A DNA stretch of 64,000 bases from Agrobacterium tumefaciens (GCA_017744915.1 JAGIAH010000007.1:1-64000), one strand, 5' to 3'; positions 36,210 to 45,614 are shown, counted from the first letter of the stretch. The notes: generated by a model not told the origin, from the letters alone. Made by a program: numbers and translations.

Positions 36210-37472
36210 ATGTACGAATATGCCATTGCGTGGGAATGGATGGCCTTCGCCGTCCGCTGGCTCCACGTCATCACCGCCATTGCCTGGATCGGCTCTTCCT
36301 TCTATTTCATCGCGCTTGATCTCGGGCTGGTCAAACGGCCACATCTGCCGCCGGGGGCCTATGGCGAGGAATGGCAGGTGCATGGCGGCGGCTTTTATCA
36401 CATCCAGAAATATCTGGTGGCACCTGCCCAGATGCCCGAGCACCTGACATGGTTCAAATGGGAAAGCTACGTCACCTGGCTGTCCGGCTTCGCCATGCTC
36501 TGCATCGTTTATTATGGCGGCGCGGATCTCTTCCTCATCGACCATTCGGTGCTGGCGCTCACCCAGTTCCAGGCCATCTGTCTGTCGCTGGCATCGCTCG
36601 CCATCGGCTGGCTGTTTTATGATTTTCTCTGCAAATCGCCGCTCGGCAACAATACATGGGGCCTGATGATCGTGCTCTATGTCGCGCTGGTGGCGATGGC
36701 GTGGGGTTATACGCAGGTCTTCACCGGCCGCGCCGCCTTCCTGCATCTCGGTGCGTTTACCGCCACCATCATGTCGGCGAATGTATTCTTCATCATCATC
36801 CCGAACCAGAAGATTGTTGTCGCAGACCTGATTGCCGGGCGCACGCCGGACCCGAAATATGGCCGCATCGCCAAGCAGCGTTCGCTGCACAACAACTACC
36901 TGACGCTGCCCGTCATCTTCTTCATGCTGTCGAACCATTATCCGCTGGCTTTCGCCACACAGTTCAACTGGATCATCGCAGCATTGGTCTTCCTGATGGG
37001 CGTCACCATTCGCCACTGGTTCAACACCACCCATGCCCGCAAGGGCAAACCGACATGGACCTGGCTTGCGACCGCGCTGATCTTCATCGTCATCATGTGG
37101 CTTTCCACCGTGCCGAAGGTGCTGACGGGCGAAGAGGAACAGAAGGCCGCCACCCTCTCCCCCATGCAGCAGCAATTCGTCAGCGACGCCCATTTTACCA
37201 AGGCGCGCGATGTGGTTCAGGGCCGCTGTTCCATGTGCCATGCGGCCGAGCCGGTGTGGGAGGGCGTGCCCTTCACGCCCAAATCGGTGAAGCTCGAAAC
37301 CGACGAACAGATCGCCGCCCATGCCCGCGAAATCTATTTGCAAGCCGGCCGCAGCCATGCCATGCCTCCCGGCAACATCACCGCCATCACCCCGGATGAG
37401 CGCAAGGTGCTGACCGCCTGGTATGAAAGCGCGGTTTCCGGGGCAGGAAAAGCCGAAGGAAAGACTGAATGA
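36210..37472 (+). CDS. puuD: Membrane urate oxidase PuuD (urate hydroxylase, cytochrome c type)
   Basis: This 420-residue enzyme oxidises urate to 5-hydroxyisourate and sends electrons to the respiratory chain instead of making hydrogen peroxide. Residues 1 to about 310 hold eight or nine membrane helices, with WLHVITAIAWIGSSFYFIALD near the start and AFLHLGAFTATIMSANVFFII. The C-terminal periplasmic domain is a class I cytochrome c with the haem-binding C340, C343, H344 in CSMCH, and an axial Met candidate in HAMPPGN. PuuD of Agrobacterium is the experimentally characterised member. The stop overlaps guaD by four bases. Products would be handled by uraH, uraD and puuE encoded on the opposite strand. 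Confidence 0.96.
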   Translation: MYEYAIAWEWMAFAVRWLHVITAIAWIGSSFYFIALDLGLVKRPHLPPGAYGEEWQVHGGGFYHIQKYLVAPAQMPEHLTWFKWESYVTWLSGFAMLCIVYYGGADLFLIDHSVLALTQFQAICLSLASLAIGWLFYDFLCKSPLGNNTWGLMIVLYVALVAMAWGYTQVFTGRAAFLHLGAFTATIMSANVFFIIIPNQKIVVADLIAGRTPDPKYGRIAKQRSLHNNYLTLPVIFFMLSNHYPLAFATQFNWIIAALVFLMGVTIRHWFNTTHARKGKPTWTWLATALIFIVIMWLSTVPKVLTGEEEQKAATLSPMQQQFVSDAHFTKARDVVQGRCSMCHAAEPVWEGVPFTPKSVKLETDEQIAAHAREIYLQAGRSHAMPPGNITAITPDERKVLTAWYESAVSGAGKAEGKTE

Positions 37473-38779
37473 GCATGGTTCTGCTGCGTGGCCGCCTGCT
37501 GAGCTTCCGCCGCGCGCCGCTCTCGATCGACGATACACAAAGCTATCTCTATATCGAGGATGGCGGCCTGCTTCTCGAAAACGGCAGGATTGCCGCCATC
37601 GGCGAATACGCCGATATTCGCAAGCAAGCCCCCGAAGACATTGAGGAAAAGGACCACCGGCCGCACCTCATCGTGCCGGGTCTGATCGACATGCACCTGC
37701 ATTTCCCGCAGATGCAGGTCATAGGCTCCTATGCCGCCAATCTGCTGGAATGGCTGAACACCTATACCTTCCCGGAAGAGTGCCGCTTCGTTGAAAGCGC
37801 GCATGCCCAGCGCATCGCCACGCATTTTTACGACGAGCTGCTGCGCCACGGCACCACCACGGCCGCCGCCTATTGCTCCGTGCACAAGACCTCCGCCGAC
37901 GCCTTTTTCACTGAGGCCATGAAGCGCAACATGCTGATGGTGGGCGGCAAGGTGATGATGGACCGCAACGCCCCGCAGGGCCTGCTGGACACACCGGAAA
38001 CCTCCTATGACGAGACGCGCCAGGTGATCGCCGACTGGCACGGCAAGGGCCGCAACCACGTCGCCATCACCCCCCGCTTCGCCATCACCTCCACGCCGAA
38101 GCAGATGGAAGCCGCACAGGCGCTGGCACAGGAATTTCCCGATCTCTTCATCCAGACGCATCTTTCCGAAAATCTGGACGAGATCAAATATACCTGCGAG
38201 CTTTACCCCGAAGCGACCGACTATACCGATATCTATGTGCGCTACGGCCTGATGGGCAACAAGACCCTGCTCGGCCACGCCATCCATCTCTCGGAGCGCG
38301 AGGCGGACGTGCTGTCGGAAACCGGCGCGGTGGCGGTGCATTGCCCCACCTCGAACCTCTTCATCGGCTCCGGCCTGTTCCCGATGAAAAAGCTGCAGCG
38401 GCGCGAAAAGCCGGTGCGCATCGCAGTCGCCACCGATATTGGCGGCGGATCGAGCTATTCCATGCTGCGCACCATGGACGAGGCCTACAAGATCCAGCAA
38501 TTGCTGGGCGAACGTCTGAACCCGCTGGAAAGCTGGTATCTGATGACCCGCGGCAATGCCGAAGCGCTTTCGATGGTCGACCGCGTCGGCACGCTGGAGG
38601 CCGGCACTGACGCTGACATCACGGTGCTGAACGCCTCCTCCACGCCCGCCATGGCGCTGAAGATGGAAGTGGTGAAAAGCCTGACGGAAGAGCTGTTCCT
38701 GATGCTGACCATGGGAGACGATCGTACCGTGGTGGAGACCTATGTGGCCGGGCGGGCGATGAAGAGCGTGCTGGCATAG
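37469..38779 (+). CDS. guaD: Guanine deaminase
   Basis: This 436-residue amidohydrolase converts guanine to xanthine and ammonia. Zinc-binding and catalytic motifs are in order: PGLIDMHLHFPQMQ, TTTAAAYCSVHKTS, IQTHLSEN, GHAIHLSE and ATDIGGGSSYSML with the metal-binding Asp. The ATG overlaps the puuD stop as ATGA, so the two are translationally coupled. Together with adenine deaminase (at 11.4 kb) and xdhABC it feeds purines to urate. A RIME-like element lies 73 bases downstream. Confidence 0.95.
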   Translation: MSMVLLRGRLLSFRRAPLSIDDTQSYLYIEDGGLLLENGRIAAIGEYADIRKQAPEDIEEKDHRPHLIVPGLIDMHLHFPQMQVIGSYAANLLEWLNTYTFPEECRFVESAHAQRIATHFYDELLRHGTTTAAAYCSVHKTSADAFFTEAMKRNMLMVGGKVMMDRNAPQGLLDTPETSYDETRQVIADWHGKGRNHVAITPRFAITSTPKQMEAAQALAQEFPDLFIQTHLSENLDEIKYTCELYPEATDYTDIYVRYGLMGNKTLLGHAIHLSEREADVLSETGAVAVHCPTSNLFIGSGLFPMKKLQRREKPVRIAVATDIGGGSSYSMLRTMDEAYKIQQLLGERLNPLESWYLMTRGNAEALSMVDRVGTLEAGTDADITVLNASSTPAMALKMEVVKSLTEELFLMLTMGDDRTVVETYVAGRAMKSVLA

Positions 38780-38852
38780 TTCGGCTGGGGCCGAAACATA
38801 AAGCTGCCAACTCGTTTACATCCGTCACATATTGGATCGAGCGGATGTCGCC

Positions 38853-38978
38853 TTCTTCTTCTCCCCGCCGGGGAGAAGGTGGCCCGAAGGGTCGGATGAG
38901 GGGGCAACGTTGCCGAATATCTCTACCCTCGCCCCCTCATCCCGCTGCCGCGACCTTCTCCCCGGTGGGGAGAAGAAA
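38853..38978 (+). repeat. RIME-like intergenic mosaic element, copy C
   Basis: This 126-bp copy has end hairpins CTTCTCCCC/GGGGAGAAG, left arm GGTGGCCCGAAGGGTCGG and right arm CCCGCTGCCGCGACC. It is in the same orientation as the copies at 26304 and 56069, lying between guaD and the permease gene. Confidence 0.9.
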
Positions 38979-39055
38979 CAAGCTGCACTCGCTCGATTCT
39001 CAATGAATGCCCGACGCCGTCCCGGCCGAAATGCCAATGACCTCTGGAGTACCCC

Positions 39056-39808
39056 GTGCCGGATTTGGACATAACCACCATACTCATGGTTTTTGCCACC
39101 TTCACCGTCGCGGGCATCGTCAAGGGCGTGACCGGCATGGGGCTGCCCACGGTCGCCATGGGCGTGCTCGGCCTTTTCATGCCGCCAGTCGCCGCCGCAG
39201 GGCTGCTTATCCTGCCCTCCTTCATCACCAATATCTGGCAATTGCTGGCCGGGCCGGATTTCAGGGCCATCGTCTCGCGGCTGTGGCCGATGATGATCGC
39301 CATTGCCGCCGGCACCCTCATCGGCATCCGGCTGATGACATCAGGCAGCGGCGTCTGGACCACCTCGACGCTCGGCCTGTGCCTTGCGGCTTACGCGGCC
39401 TATAGCCTTTTTGCGAAACCGATCTCGGTTCCGGCAAAGCTGGAGCCGAAACTCTCCCCGGCAATAGGGCTGGCGACCGGCCTTTTGACCGGCGGCACCG
39501 GAATTTTCGTCGTGCCCGCCGTGCCCTATATCCAGTCGCTCGGTTTCAGCCGTGATGATCTGGTGCAGGCGCTCGGCCTTTCCTTTACCGTTTCGACCAT
39601 CGCGCTCGCCGCCGGCCTTGCCTCGCAGAATGCTTTTCACGTCGAGCATCTGTCGCTTTCCGGGCTCGCCATCCTGCCGGCACTTCTCGGCATGTGGCTC
39701 GGGCAGCAGATACGCCATATCGTCAGCCCGGCGACATTCCGGCGCTGGTTCCTCATCTGCCTGCTTCTGCTGGGGGCAGAGCTGTTCCTGCGGGCTTTCT
39801 GGAGCTGA
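39056..39808 (+). CDS. TSUP (TauE/SafE) family permease
   Basis: This 250-residue protein has about seven or eight hydrophobic segments and the TSUP repeats: FTVAGIVKGVTGMGLPTVAMG in the first half and GLATGLLTGGTGIFVVPAVPYIQ in the second. Members export or import sulfur or carboxylated compounds. The GTG start at 39056 follows GGAG by seven bases. Its place between guaD and an FMN lactate dehydrogenase offers lactate, glycolate or a purine-derived acid as a substrate, but the sequence does not decide. Confidence 0.88.
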   Translation: MPDLDITTILMVFATFTVAGIVKGVTGMGLPTVAMGVLGLFMPPVAAAGLLILPSFITNIWQLLAGPDFRAIVSRLWPMMIAIAAGTLIGIRLMTSGSGVWTTSTLGLCLAAYAAYSLFAKPISVPAKLEPKLSPAIGLATGLLTGGTGIFVVPAVPYIQSLGFSRDDLVQALGLSFTVSTIALAAGLASQNAFHVEHLSLSGLAILPALLGMWLGQQIRHIVSPATFRRWFLICLLLLGAELFLRAFWS

Positions 39809-39885
39809 AGTCGCGTCGATTTTGGTGTCGCAATTGCCACATCCATGTTATGTGAAGCCATCATTCAAATGTGAAGGCTTTATCC

Positions 39886-41019
39886 ATGGGCAAAATCCTG
39901 ACCATAGCGGACCTGAAAAATCAGGCCCAGCGCCGCGTGCCAAAAATGTTTTTCGACTACGCCGATAGCGGCGCTTGGACGGAAGGCACTTACCGCGCCA
40001 ATGAGGAGGATTTTTCCAACATAAAGCTGCGTCAGCGCGTGCTGGTCGACATGACCGACCGGTCGCTTGCCACCGAAATGGTCGGCGAGAAAGTCTCGAT
40101 GCCGGTGGCGCTCTCCCCCACCGGGCTGACCGGCATGCAGCACGCCGATGGCGAGATGCTGGCGGCACAAGCGGCTGAGGAATTCGGCGTGCCCTTCACG
40201 CTTTCCACCATGAGCATCTGCTCCATAGAGGATGTCGCCTCCGTCACCTCCAGACCCTTCTGGTTCCAGCTTTACGTGATGAAGGACCGGGATTTCGTCA
40301 ACAATCTGATCGACCGCGCCAAGGCCGCCGGGTGCTCGGCACTGGTGCTGACGCTCGACCTGCAAATCCTCGGCCAGCGCCACAAGGATCTGCGCAACGG
40401 CCTGTCCGCGCCGCCGAGATTCACCCCGAAACATATCTGGCAGATGGCGACACGGCCCAAATGGTGCCTCGACATGGCGCGCACCAAGCGCCGCAGCTTC
40501 GGCAACATCGTCGGCCACGCCAAGAATGTCTCCGACCTCTCATCTCTCTCTTCCTGGACGGCGGAACAGTTCGATCCGCGCCTGTCGTGGAAGGATGTCG
40601 AATGGATCAAGCAGCGCTGGGGCGGCAAGCTGATCCTCAAGGGCATCCTTGACGAGGAGGATGCACGCGCCTCGCTCGATACCGGCGCCGATGCGATCAT
40701 CGTCTCCAACCATGGCGGCCGGCAGCTCGATGGCGCCCATTCCTCCATCGCCATGCTGCCGAAAATCGTCGACGCCGTGGGCGACAGGGTTGAAGTCCAC
40801 CTGGATGGCGGCATCCGCTCCGGTCAGGATGTGCTGAAAGCGGTCGCACTGGGCGCCAAGGGCACCTATATCGGCCGCCCCTTCCTTTATGGCCTCGGTG
40901 CGGATGGCAAACAGGGGGTGACGACGGCGCTGGAGATCATCCGCAAGGAGATGGATATCAGCATGGCGCTTTGCGGCAAGCGGCTGATTAAGGATGTGGA
41001 TCGCAGCATTCTGGCGTGA
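39886..41019 (+). CDS. lldD: L-lactate dehydrogenase, FMN-dependent (respiratory)
   Basis: This 377-residue alpha-hydroxy-acid dehydrogenase oxidises L-lactate to pyruvate at the inner membrane. The FMN-binding barrel has MPVALSPTGLTGMQHADGE, FQLYVMKDRDF and LVLTLDLQILGQR. The active-site signature SNHGGRQLDGA supplies the catalytic His and Arg, and HLDGGIRSGQDVLKA and IGRPFLYGL bind phosphate. The start at 39886 has AAGG eight bases upstream; a GTG at 39871 would add five residues. Close relatives include glycolate and mandelate oxidases, so substrate is assigned by overall similarity. Confidence 0.9.
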   Translation: MGKILTIADLKNQAQRRVPKMFFDYADSGAWTEGTYRANEEDFSNIKLRQRVLVDMTDRSLATEMVGEKVSMPVALSPTGLTGMQHADGEMLAAQAAEEFGVPFTLSTMSICSIEDVASVTSRPFWFQLYVMKDRDFVNNLIDRAKAAGCSALVLTLDLQILGQRHKDLRNGLSAPPRFTPKHIWQMATRPKWCLDMARTKRRSFGNIVGHAKNVSDLSSLSSWTAEQFDPRLSWKDVEWIKQRWGGKLILKGILDEEDARASLDTGADAIIVSNHGGRQLDGAHSSIAMLPKIVDAVGDRVEVHLDGGIRSGQDVLKAVALGAKGTYIGRPFLYGLGADGKQGVTTALEIIRKEMDISMALCGKRLIKDVDRSILA

Positions 41020-41071
41020 TGTCAGAAAGACGGAATCTCAGATATAGGCGCCATAGACTGCAAAGATCTCT

Positions 41072-41189
41072 GCCGTCATGCCGGACTAGATCCGGCATCC
41101 AGCCACGGCGTGTCTGCGCCGTGAGGAAGAGTCTTTCGCGATCAAGGACTTGATCGCACTGGACCCCGGATCAGGTCCGGGGTGACGGC
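41072..41189. repeat. 118-bp inverted-repeat element with CCGGAC cores
   Basis: The ends GCCGTCA and TGACGGC are inverted. Inside, GCCGGACTAGATCCGGC at the left and CCCCGGATCAGGTCCGGGG at the right form separate hairpins, with a third hairpin (CACGGCG/CGCCGTG) in between. Elements of this GATCCGG type are dispersed in alphaproteobacterial chromosomes. It lies between convergent lldD and the SMR gene and does not match the RIME-like family. Confidence 0.8.
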
Positions 41190-41223
41190 GTGCGGATGCT
41201 GATCCTGCATGCACCCCGCCTTA

Positions 41224-41568
41224 TCAATGCCCCACCGTCTTCGAAAACACGTTCACGATCACCACCCCCGTCACGATGAACCCGAGACCGACAACGGCAG
41301 CGAGGTCCAGCGTCTGGCGGAACACGAAATAGCCAATTCCGGAAATCAGCACGATGCCGAGCCCGCTCCAGATCGCATAGGCGACACCGACGGGAATGGC
41401 GCGCAGCGTGAATGACAGCAGATAAAAGGCCGCGCCGTAAAACAACGCCATCAGCACCGTCGGCAAGAGCCGGGTGAATTGCTGTGACTGCTGCAGGAAG
41501 GAGGTCGCGATGACCTCGCAGATGATGGCCGCGACAAGCGCCCCATAGGTAAAAAATGCCGCGTTCAT
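41224..41568 (-). CDS. Small multidrug resistance (SMR) efflux protein
   Basis: This 114-residue protein has four membrane helices. The essential membrane-embedded Glu is E18 in IICEVIATSFL, and the signature VAYAIWSGLGIV is intact. SMR proteins export quaternary ammonium or guanidinium compounds by proton antiport. The ATG at 41568 overlaps the stop of the upstream TetR gene by four bases, so the pair is coupled. The longer ORF into the TetR gene is spurious. Confidence 0.93.
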   Translation of the reverse strand: MNAAFFTYGALVAAIICEVIATSFLQQSQQFTRLLPTVLMALFYGAAFYLLSFTLRAIPVGVAYAIWSGLGIVLISGIGYFVFRQTLDLAAVVGLGFIVTGVVIVNVFSKTVGH

Positions 41569-42137
41569 CGTTCCGTTTCCCTTTTCGTCTGGGCGATCAT
41601 CCGGGCCTTGAGAGCCGCCCTGTCGCCACCTGCCCTGCCGTCTTCGGCCAGAAGATCGGCAAACCATATGCCATCCGCCGCAAGCCGCACCAATTCCAGT
41701 ATCACCCCGTCATCCGTTTCTTTATGACGGGCAAGACGCGCCTCGAACCAGCCGGTCCACATGCGCCGAAGCGATGGCTCGCCGACCATCGACACGGATA
41801 GCGCAGCCCATTGCCGGCCCGATTCCCGGTCACGATCGGCAAAGACCGCGTTCACATAGGCTCGCGTGAAGCTCCCGTAAGCTTCACAATCCTGTGAGAC
41901 AAGCGCGTCGATTTCCGCATCCAGCGCCGAAAGAAGGTCCGTCATCACCGCTTCCAGCAGCACCTGCTTGGACGCGAAATGATGGAACAGGCCGCCCTTG
42001 GTCACCCCTGCCGCATCCGCCACCGCCTGCACCGAAAGTGCGGCAACTCCCTGATCGGCAGCAAGTTTCGCCGCGCAATCGAGAAGATTGCGGCGCACGA
42101 TCTCGGGCTGCTTCTTGCGTTCATGTGCATTTGTCAT
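41565..42137 (-). CDS. TetR-family repressor
   Basis: This 190-residue regulator has the TetR helix-turn-helix at about residues 10-55: IVRRNLLDCAAKLAADQG, then ALSVQAVADAAGVTKGGLFHHFASK. The remaining C-terminal domain is a ligand pocket. It is cotranscribed with the SMR pump it overlaps and should repress the pair until a pump substrate is sensed. I took the ATG at 42137; ATG codons further up at 42149 or 42209 are possible, and none has a strong Shine-Dalgarno. An imperfect dyad overlaps the start region. Confidence 0.9.
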   Translation of the reverse strand: MTNAHERKKQPEIVRRNLLDCAAKLAADQGVAALSVQAVADAAGVTKGGLFHHFASKQVLLEAVMTDLLSALDAEIDALVSQDCEAYGSFTRAYVNAVFADRDRESGRQWAALSVSMVGEPSLRRMWTGWFEARLARHKETDDGVILELVRLAADGIWFADLLAEDGRAGGDRAALKARMIAQTKRETER

Positions 42138-42143
42138 GGTTAC

Positions 42144-42165
42144 AAACATACCGGACGGATGGTTT
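42144..42165 (-). promoter_or_regulatory. Candidate TetR operator
   Basis: A 22-base imperfect dyad (AAACATACCGG / CGGATGGTTT arms) has seven of eleven positions symmetric. It lies seven bases upstream of the TetR start chosen here. Repressors of this family usually bind a dyad over their own promoter, so autoregulation of the TetR-SMR unit is likely. Confidence 0.45.
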
Positions 42166-42315
42166 CTTTTCAAGGAAATTGTGGAGGCGACCGGCGGGTT
42201 GAAATTCATACTTAATTAAGCATGAAAACGATCTCTAAAGTTTTAGCGGTTTTGTTGCCGGAAAGTGTCAGTAACAATTGTCCCGTTGCGGCAATCGAAC
42301 GAAAAGGGGTGGACA

Positions 42316-43644
42316 ATGGCGGGAACGCTCAAACGGGGAATGGCGGGCGCATGGGTCTTCGCACTCGCCTTCCTTTGCGCGATCCTTTCGCTGCATGCGT
42401 CGCCAGCGCAGGCCGGTTACGCCCATTTCATCATGGATGCCAATACGGGCAAGGTTCTGGCCGCCCGTAATGCCGACGTACTGAACCACCCCGCATCACT
42501 CACCAAGATGATGACGCTTTACATGACCTTCGAGGCGCTGCATGCCGGCCGGCTTCGCTGGGACCAGAAGATAAAGATGTCGAAGAATGGCGCCTCCACC
42601 ATTCCCTCGAAGCTTTACGTACGGCAGGGCCAGACCTTCACCGTGCGCGAGGCCGTCTATGGCATGATCGTCAAATCCGCCAATGACATGGCCGAAGGCA
42701 TGGGCGATCATCTCGGCGGCTCCGAGGCGCGCTTTGCCGAAATGATGACGCGGAAGGCCCGCCAGCTCGGCATGTCGAAGACGGTGTTCCGCAACGCTTC
42801 CGGCCTGCCCAGCAAATCGCAGGTGACAACGGCGCGCGACATGGCCAAGCTCGGCCTGGCGCTGCAGCGGGACTTTCCCAAGGAATACGGCCTCTTCGCC
42901 ATGGAATCCTTCAGTTTCCGGGGAAAACGCATCCGCGGTCATAACAATCTGATGTATCGTTATCAGGGCATGGACGGCATCAAGACCGGCTACACCAATG
43001 CCTCCGGCTTCAACGTCGTCAGCGCTATCAACCATAATGGCCGCCGCGTCGTCGGCGTCGTGCTGGGTGGCAAGACCGCCCGCAGCCGCGATGCCCAGAT
43101 GGCGGCCCTGCTCGACAAGGCCGTGCCGCAGGCATCGAGGAGCCGCAATACCGAACAGCTCGTCGCCAGCGCCAATGTCAGCCGCACCTTCGATGTGGCC
43201 GCCGCCGTGCCTCTTGCTTCCGCGCGCCCCGCATCCGTGCCCCCTACTACGTCCGTGCCATTGCCGATGTTCGCCGAACGCCGCGCCGACCCGGTTGCCA
43301 TGCAGATTGCCTCCGCCAACAACCAGATGGCCGACATGATGCAGGTCTCCGCCATTCCGAAACCTGCTCCCGCCGCTGCTGCGACCGGCCAGAGAAGCCG
43401 TTGGGAAGTGCAGATTGCCGCGACCGACAGCGAAGCCGCCGCCCGCTCGCTGCTTGCCAACGCCCGCTCCAACATCGGAAACTATGCCGGGATCGCCCCC
43501 TATACCGAGGCCGTGCAAAGCGGATCGGCAACGCTTTACCGCGCCCGTTTCACCGGCTTCGAAGACCAGTCTTCGGCGGTTTCAGCCTGCAAGGAGCTGA
43601 AGGCGCAATCCTATGCCTGCGTGGTGATGACCAGCGAGGGGTGA
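42316..43644 (+). CDS. D-alanyl-D-alanine carboxypeptidase (S11) with SPOR domain
   Basis: This 442-residue periplasmic enzyme trims the terminal D-Ala of peptidoglycan peptides. Residues 1-33 form a signal peptide ending AQAG. The three penicillin-binding motifs are S61-x-x-K64 (SLTK), S121-A-N123 and K223-T-G225. An Ala/Pro-rich linker (about 275-360) leads to a C-terminal SPOR domain (WEVQIAATDSEAAARSLL to the end), which binds denuded glycan at division sites. The ATG at 42316 follows AAGGGG by seven bases. It converges on the phosphoesterase gene with one base between stops. Confidence 0.95.
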   Translation: MAGTLKRGMAGAWVFALAFLCAILSLHASPAQAGYAHFIMDANTGKVLAARNADVLNHPASLTKMMTLYMTFEALHAGRLRWDQKIKMSKNGASTIPSKLYVRQGQTFTVREAVYGMIVKSANDMAEGMGDHLGGSEARFAEMMTRKARQLGMSKTVFRNASGLPSKSQVTTARDMAKLGLALQRDFPKEYGLFAMESFSFRGKRIRGHNNLMYRYQGMDGIKTGYTNASGFNVVSAINHNGRRVVGVVLGGKTARSRDAQMAALLDKAVPQASRSRNTEQLVASANVSRTFDVAAAVPLASARPASVPPTTSVPLPMFAERRADPVAMQIASANNQMADMMQVSAIPKPAPAAAATGQRSRWEVQIAATDSEAAARSLLANARSNIGNYAGIAPYTEAVQSGSATLYRARFTGFEDQSSAVSACKELKAQSYACVVMTSEG

Positions 43645-43645
43645 T

Positions 43646-44389
43646 TCAGCGCTTGAGCCACCCGTTCGTCAGCGCATCGGCGAGATAGGGAATACCGTTG
43701 ACCCGCGCCATTTCGGACATGGCCAGATTGTCGTAGCGGATATTCCGGAAATAGACCTGCCAGCCACGCCCGGTCTCTTCCGCCACGGCATAGGTGGCGA
43801 GCGGATGCCCGGCCTCGACATGATGGTCGAAAGGCGTGTCATCCTTCCAGCCGGGGCAACCGACACTGCCGGGATTGACGATCAGCCGGCCATCGGAAAG
43901 CTGCACCGCGCGGGGAATATGGGTATGGCCACACAGCATCAGCGGCTGGGTGATACCTTCCGCCCTCTCCTCGATTTCGGCGAGAGGCCGCAGTTTCAGC
44001 ACGCCTTCCGGCGATAGCGTTTCCAGCCAGTAGTCAAGATCGCCGCGCGGCGAACCATGGCAGCAATAGGCGACATCCTTGAACACCATGCTGAAGGGCA
44101 GCGTCTGCAGCCAGTCCAGATGCGCGGCGGTGAGCTGCGCATGCGCCGGCCGTTCCCAGCTGCCCATATCCTCCGGCGCGCGCTCGATCAGTTCCCGGTC
44201 ATGATTACCGCGAATGCTCGGTATCCAGTTGCCGACCAGCACGTCGCCGGTAAAACCCGCCTCCAGCGGACCGCTGAAACAATCACCGAGATTGACGATG
44301 TCCGTGATGCCTTGCTTCGCAATATCCTCCAGCACGGCTTCCAGTGCTGCGCAGTTTCCGTGAATATCGGCGATGGCGGCAAAGATCAT
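43646..44389 (-). CDS. YfcE/MPE-type metallophosphoesterase
   Basis: This 247-residue protein has the calcineurin-like motifs in order: ADIHGN (D-x-H), VNLGDCFSG (GD), IRGNHDREL (GNHD) and CGHTHIPR (GHTH). These bind a two-metal centre that hydrolyses phosphomonoesters or diesters. No transmembrane or signal sequence is seen. It is the last gene of the minus-strand cluster beginning at puuE, five bases after uraH. A direct role in purine breakdown is not evident. Confidence 0.88.
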   Translation of the reverse strand: MIFAAIADIHGNCAALEAVLEDIAKQGITDIVNLGDCFSGPLEAGFTGDVLVGNWIPSIRGNHDRELIERAPEDMGSWERPAHAQLTAAHLDWLQTLPFSMVFKDVAYCCHGSPRGDLDYWLETLSPEGVLKLRPLAEIEERAEGITQPLMLCGHTHIPRAVQLSDGRLIVNPGSVGCPGWKDDTPFDHHVEAGHPLATYAVAEETGRGWQVYFRNIRYDNLAMSEMARVNGIPYLADALTNGWLKR

Positions 44390-44394
44390 AACGG

Positions 44395-44751
44395 TCAGCT
44401 TCCTCGATAGGTGGAATAGCTATAGGGCGAAAGCAGAAGCGGCACATGATAGTGACCGCCTTCATCGGCAATGCCGAAGCGGATGGGGATGATGTCAAGA
44501 AAGGCCGGTTCCGCCAATTGAACGCCCCTGCCGCGCAGATAATCGCCGGCATGGAAAACCAGCTCATAGTCTCCGGCCTTGAAACTGTCTCCGACAAGCA
44601 GCGGCCCGCCATCGATCCGGCCATCGCTATTGGTCTTCACCGTTTTCAGCTTCTCGCGCCGATCGCCGGAGAGCCGGTAAAGCTCGATCGTCAGTCCCTC
44701 GGCGGGCGTGCCATGGGCGGCGTCGAGGACATGGGTTGTCAAACCGGTCAT
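44395..44751 (-). CDS. uraH: 5-hydroxyisourate hydrolase (transthyretin-like)
   Basis: This 118-residue enzyme hydrolyses 5-hydroxyisourate, the PuuD product, to OHCU. The transthyretin-related family ends in YRGS, and here the C-terminus is SYSTYRGS. The N-terminal [15 protein letters not shown] contains the active-site His, and [22 protein letters not shown] holds the other conserved residues. Length fits the family. It overlaps allA by four bases, so translation is coupled. Confidence 0.97.
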   Translation of the reverse strand: MTGLTTHVLDAAHGTPAEGLTIELYRLSGDRREKLKTVKTNSDGRIDGGPLLVGDSFKAGDYELVFHAGDYLRGRGVQLAEPAFLDIIPIRFGIADEGGHYHVPLLLSPYSYSTYRGS

Positions 44752-45248
44752 AGGCTGGGCTCCGCGATCATGAAGGGCTCATCGAAAAAATACTCTTCGA
44801 GATTGTTACCCGGCCCATCGCGGTCGGCAACCAGAAAATCCGAAACCGCCTGCAACGGCATCAGCGGATAATGCCAGACATTGCGGCGGTAATTCACGCC
44901 CTGGTCACCCCGCGCCAGAAACACCTGCGGCCGGGCGGGCCTGCCGCCCTCATCTTCCGCGACGACGACGAGAAAAGGCCGGCCAGAGAGCGGCGAAAAA
45001 CTCTGGCTGCCGAGCGGATGCCGCTCCATCATATCGATCTTGTGCGGGAAGACGCGTGGCTGCCCCCGAAAGATGTTGAGAATGATGCGCGCGCCCTCGC
45101 CCGCCGCCTCCGGCGTGGCAAGCGCATGATGCCGCTCGGTCTGGCCGCCGTTGATATGCCGCATGGAAGAGGGGGTTGTTTCAATCACATCACCGAAGGA
45201 TGCGAATGCCTCTTTGGTGAGAGGCCGTATCTCGAGAAAATCAGTCAA
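44748..45248 (-). CDS. allA: Ureidoglycolate lyase
   Basis: This 166-residue cupin-like enzyme splits ureidoglycolate to glyoxylate and urea. Motifs typical of AllA include [26 protein letters not shown], the [15 protein letters not shown] metal/substrate region and [17 protein letters not shown]. Length fits the family. It stands last but one in the minus-strand operon and overlaps uraH by four bases; three bases separate it from hepT. The enzyme that makes its substrate from allantoate is not in the window. Confidence 0.95.
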   Translation of the reverse strand: MTDFLEIRPLTKEAFASFGDVIETTPSSMRHINGGQTERHHALATPEAAGEGARIILNIFRGQPRVFPHKIDMMERHPLGSQSFSPLSGRPFLVVVAEDEGGRPARPQVFLARGDQGVNYRRNVWHYPLMPLQAVSDFLVADRDGPGNNLEEYFFDEPFMIAEPSL

Positions 45249-45251
45249 ATG

Positions 45252-45614
45252 TCATTCACCTTGGGCATGCCGGTTTCGAAGAAGGGCAAGACGCATCTGC
45301 AAATCGGGAATGCTCTCTGTGATGGTTTTCCACACGACCGAGAGTTCCGCACGAAAATAGTCGTGCACGATCAGATTACGCATACCCTTCATTTTCAGCC
45401 ACGGGATTTCCGCATGCTGCTGCGAGAAAGCTGGGTCATGTTTGTCGAGTTTGGCAACCGCTTCACCAATCAGGGCGAGGCCCATCATCACCGCCATCTG
45501 GGTACGTATATCGGTGGCGAAAGTTGCTTCATCCATACCGCGAATGAAATCAGTGATTCGCGTGGCGGCAACATCCATTTCCTTCAGGTAGAGCAGGAGC
45601 CGTTCCACACTCAT
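45252..45614 (-). CDS. hepT: HepT-like ribonuclease toxin (DUF86)
   Basis: This 120-residue all-helical protein carries the HEPN RNase motif R-X4-H-X-Y as R79, H84 and Y86 (RNLIVHDY). HepT toxins cleave RNA and are neutralised by a paired MNT nucleotidyltransferase that AMPylates the Tyr. Its ATG overlaps the mntA stop by four bases and the pair forms a classical two-gene module. It interrupts the purine cluster between uraD and allA with only three bases before allA. Confidence 0.93.
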   Translation of the reverse strand: MSVERLLLYLKEMDVAATRITDFIRGMDEATFATDIRTQMAVMMGLALIGEAVAKLDKHDPAFSQQHAEIPWLKMKGMRNLIVHDYFRAELSVVWKTITESIPDLQMRLALLRNRHAQGE

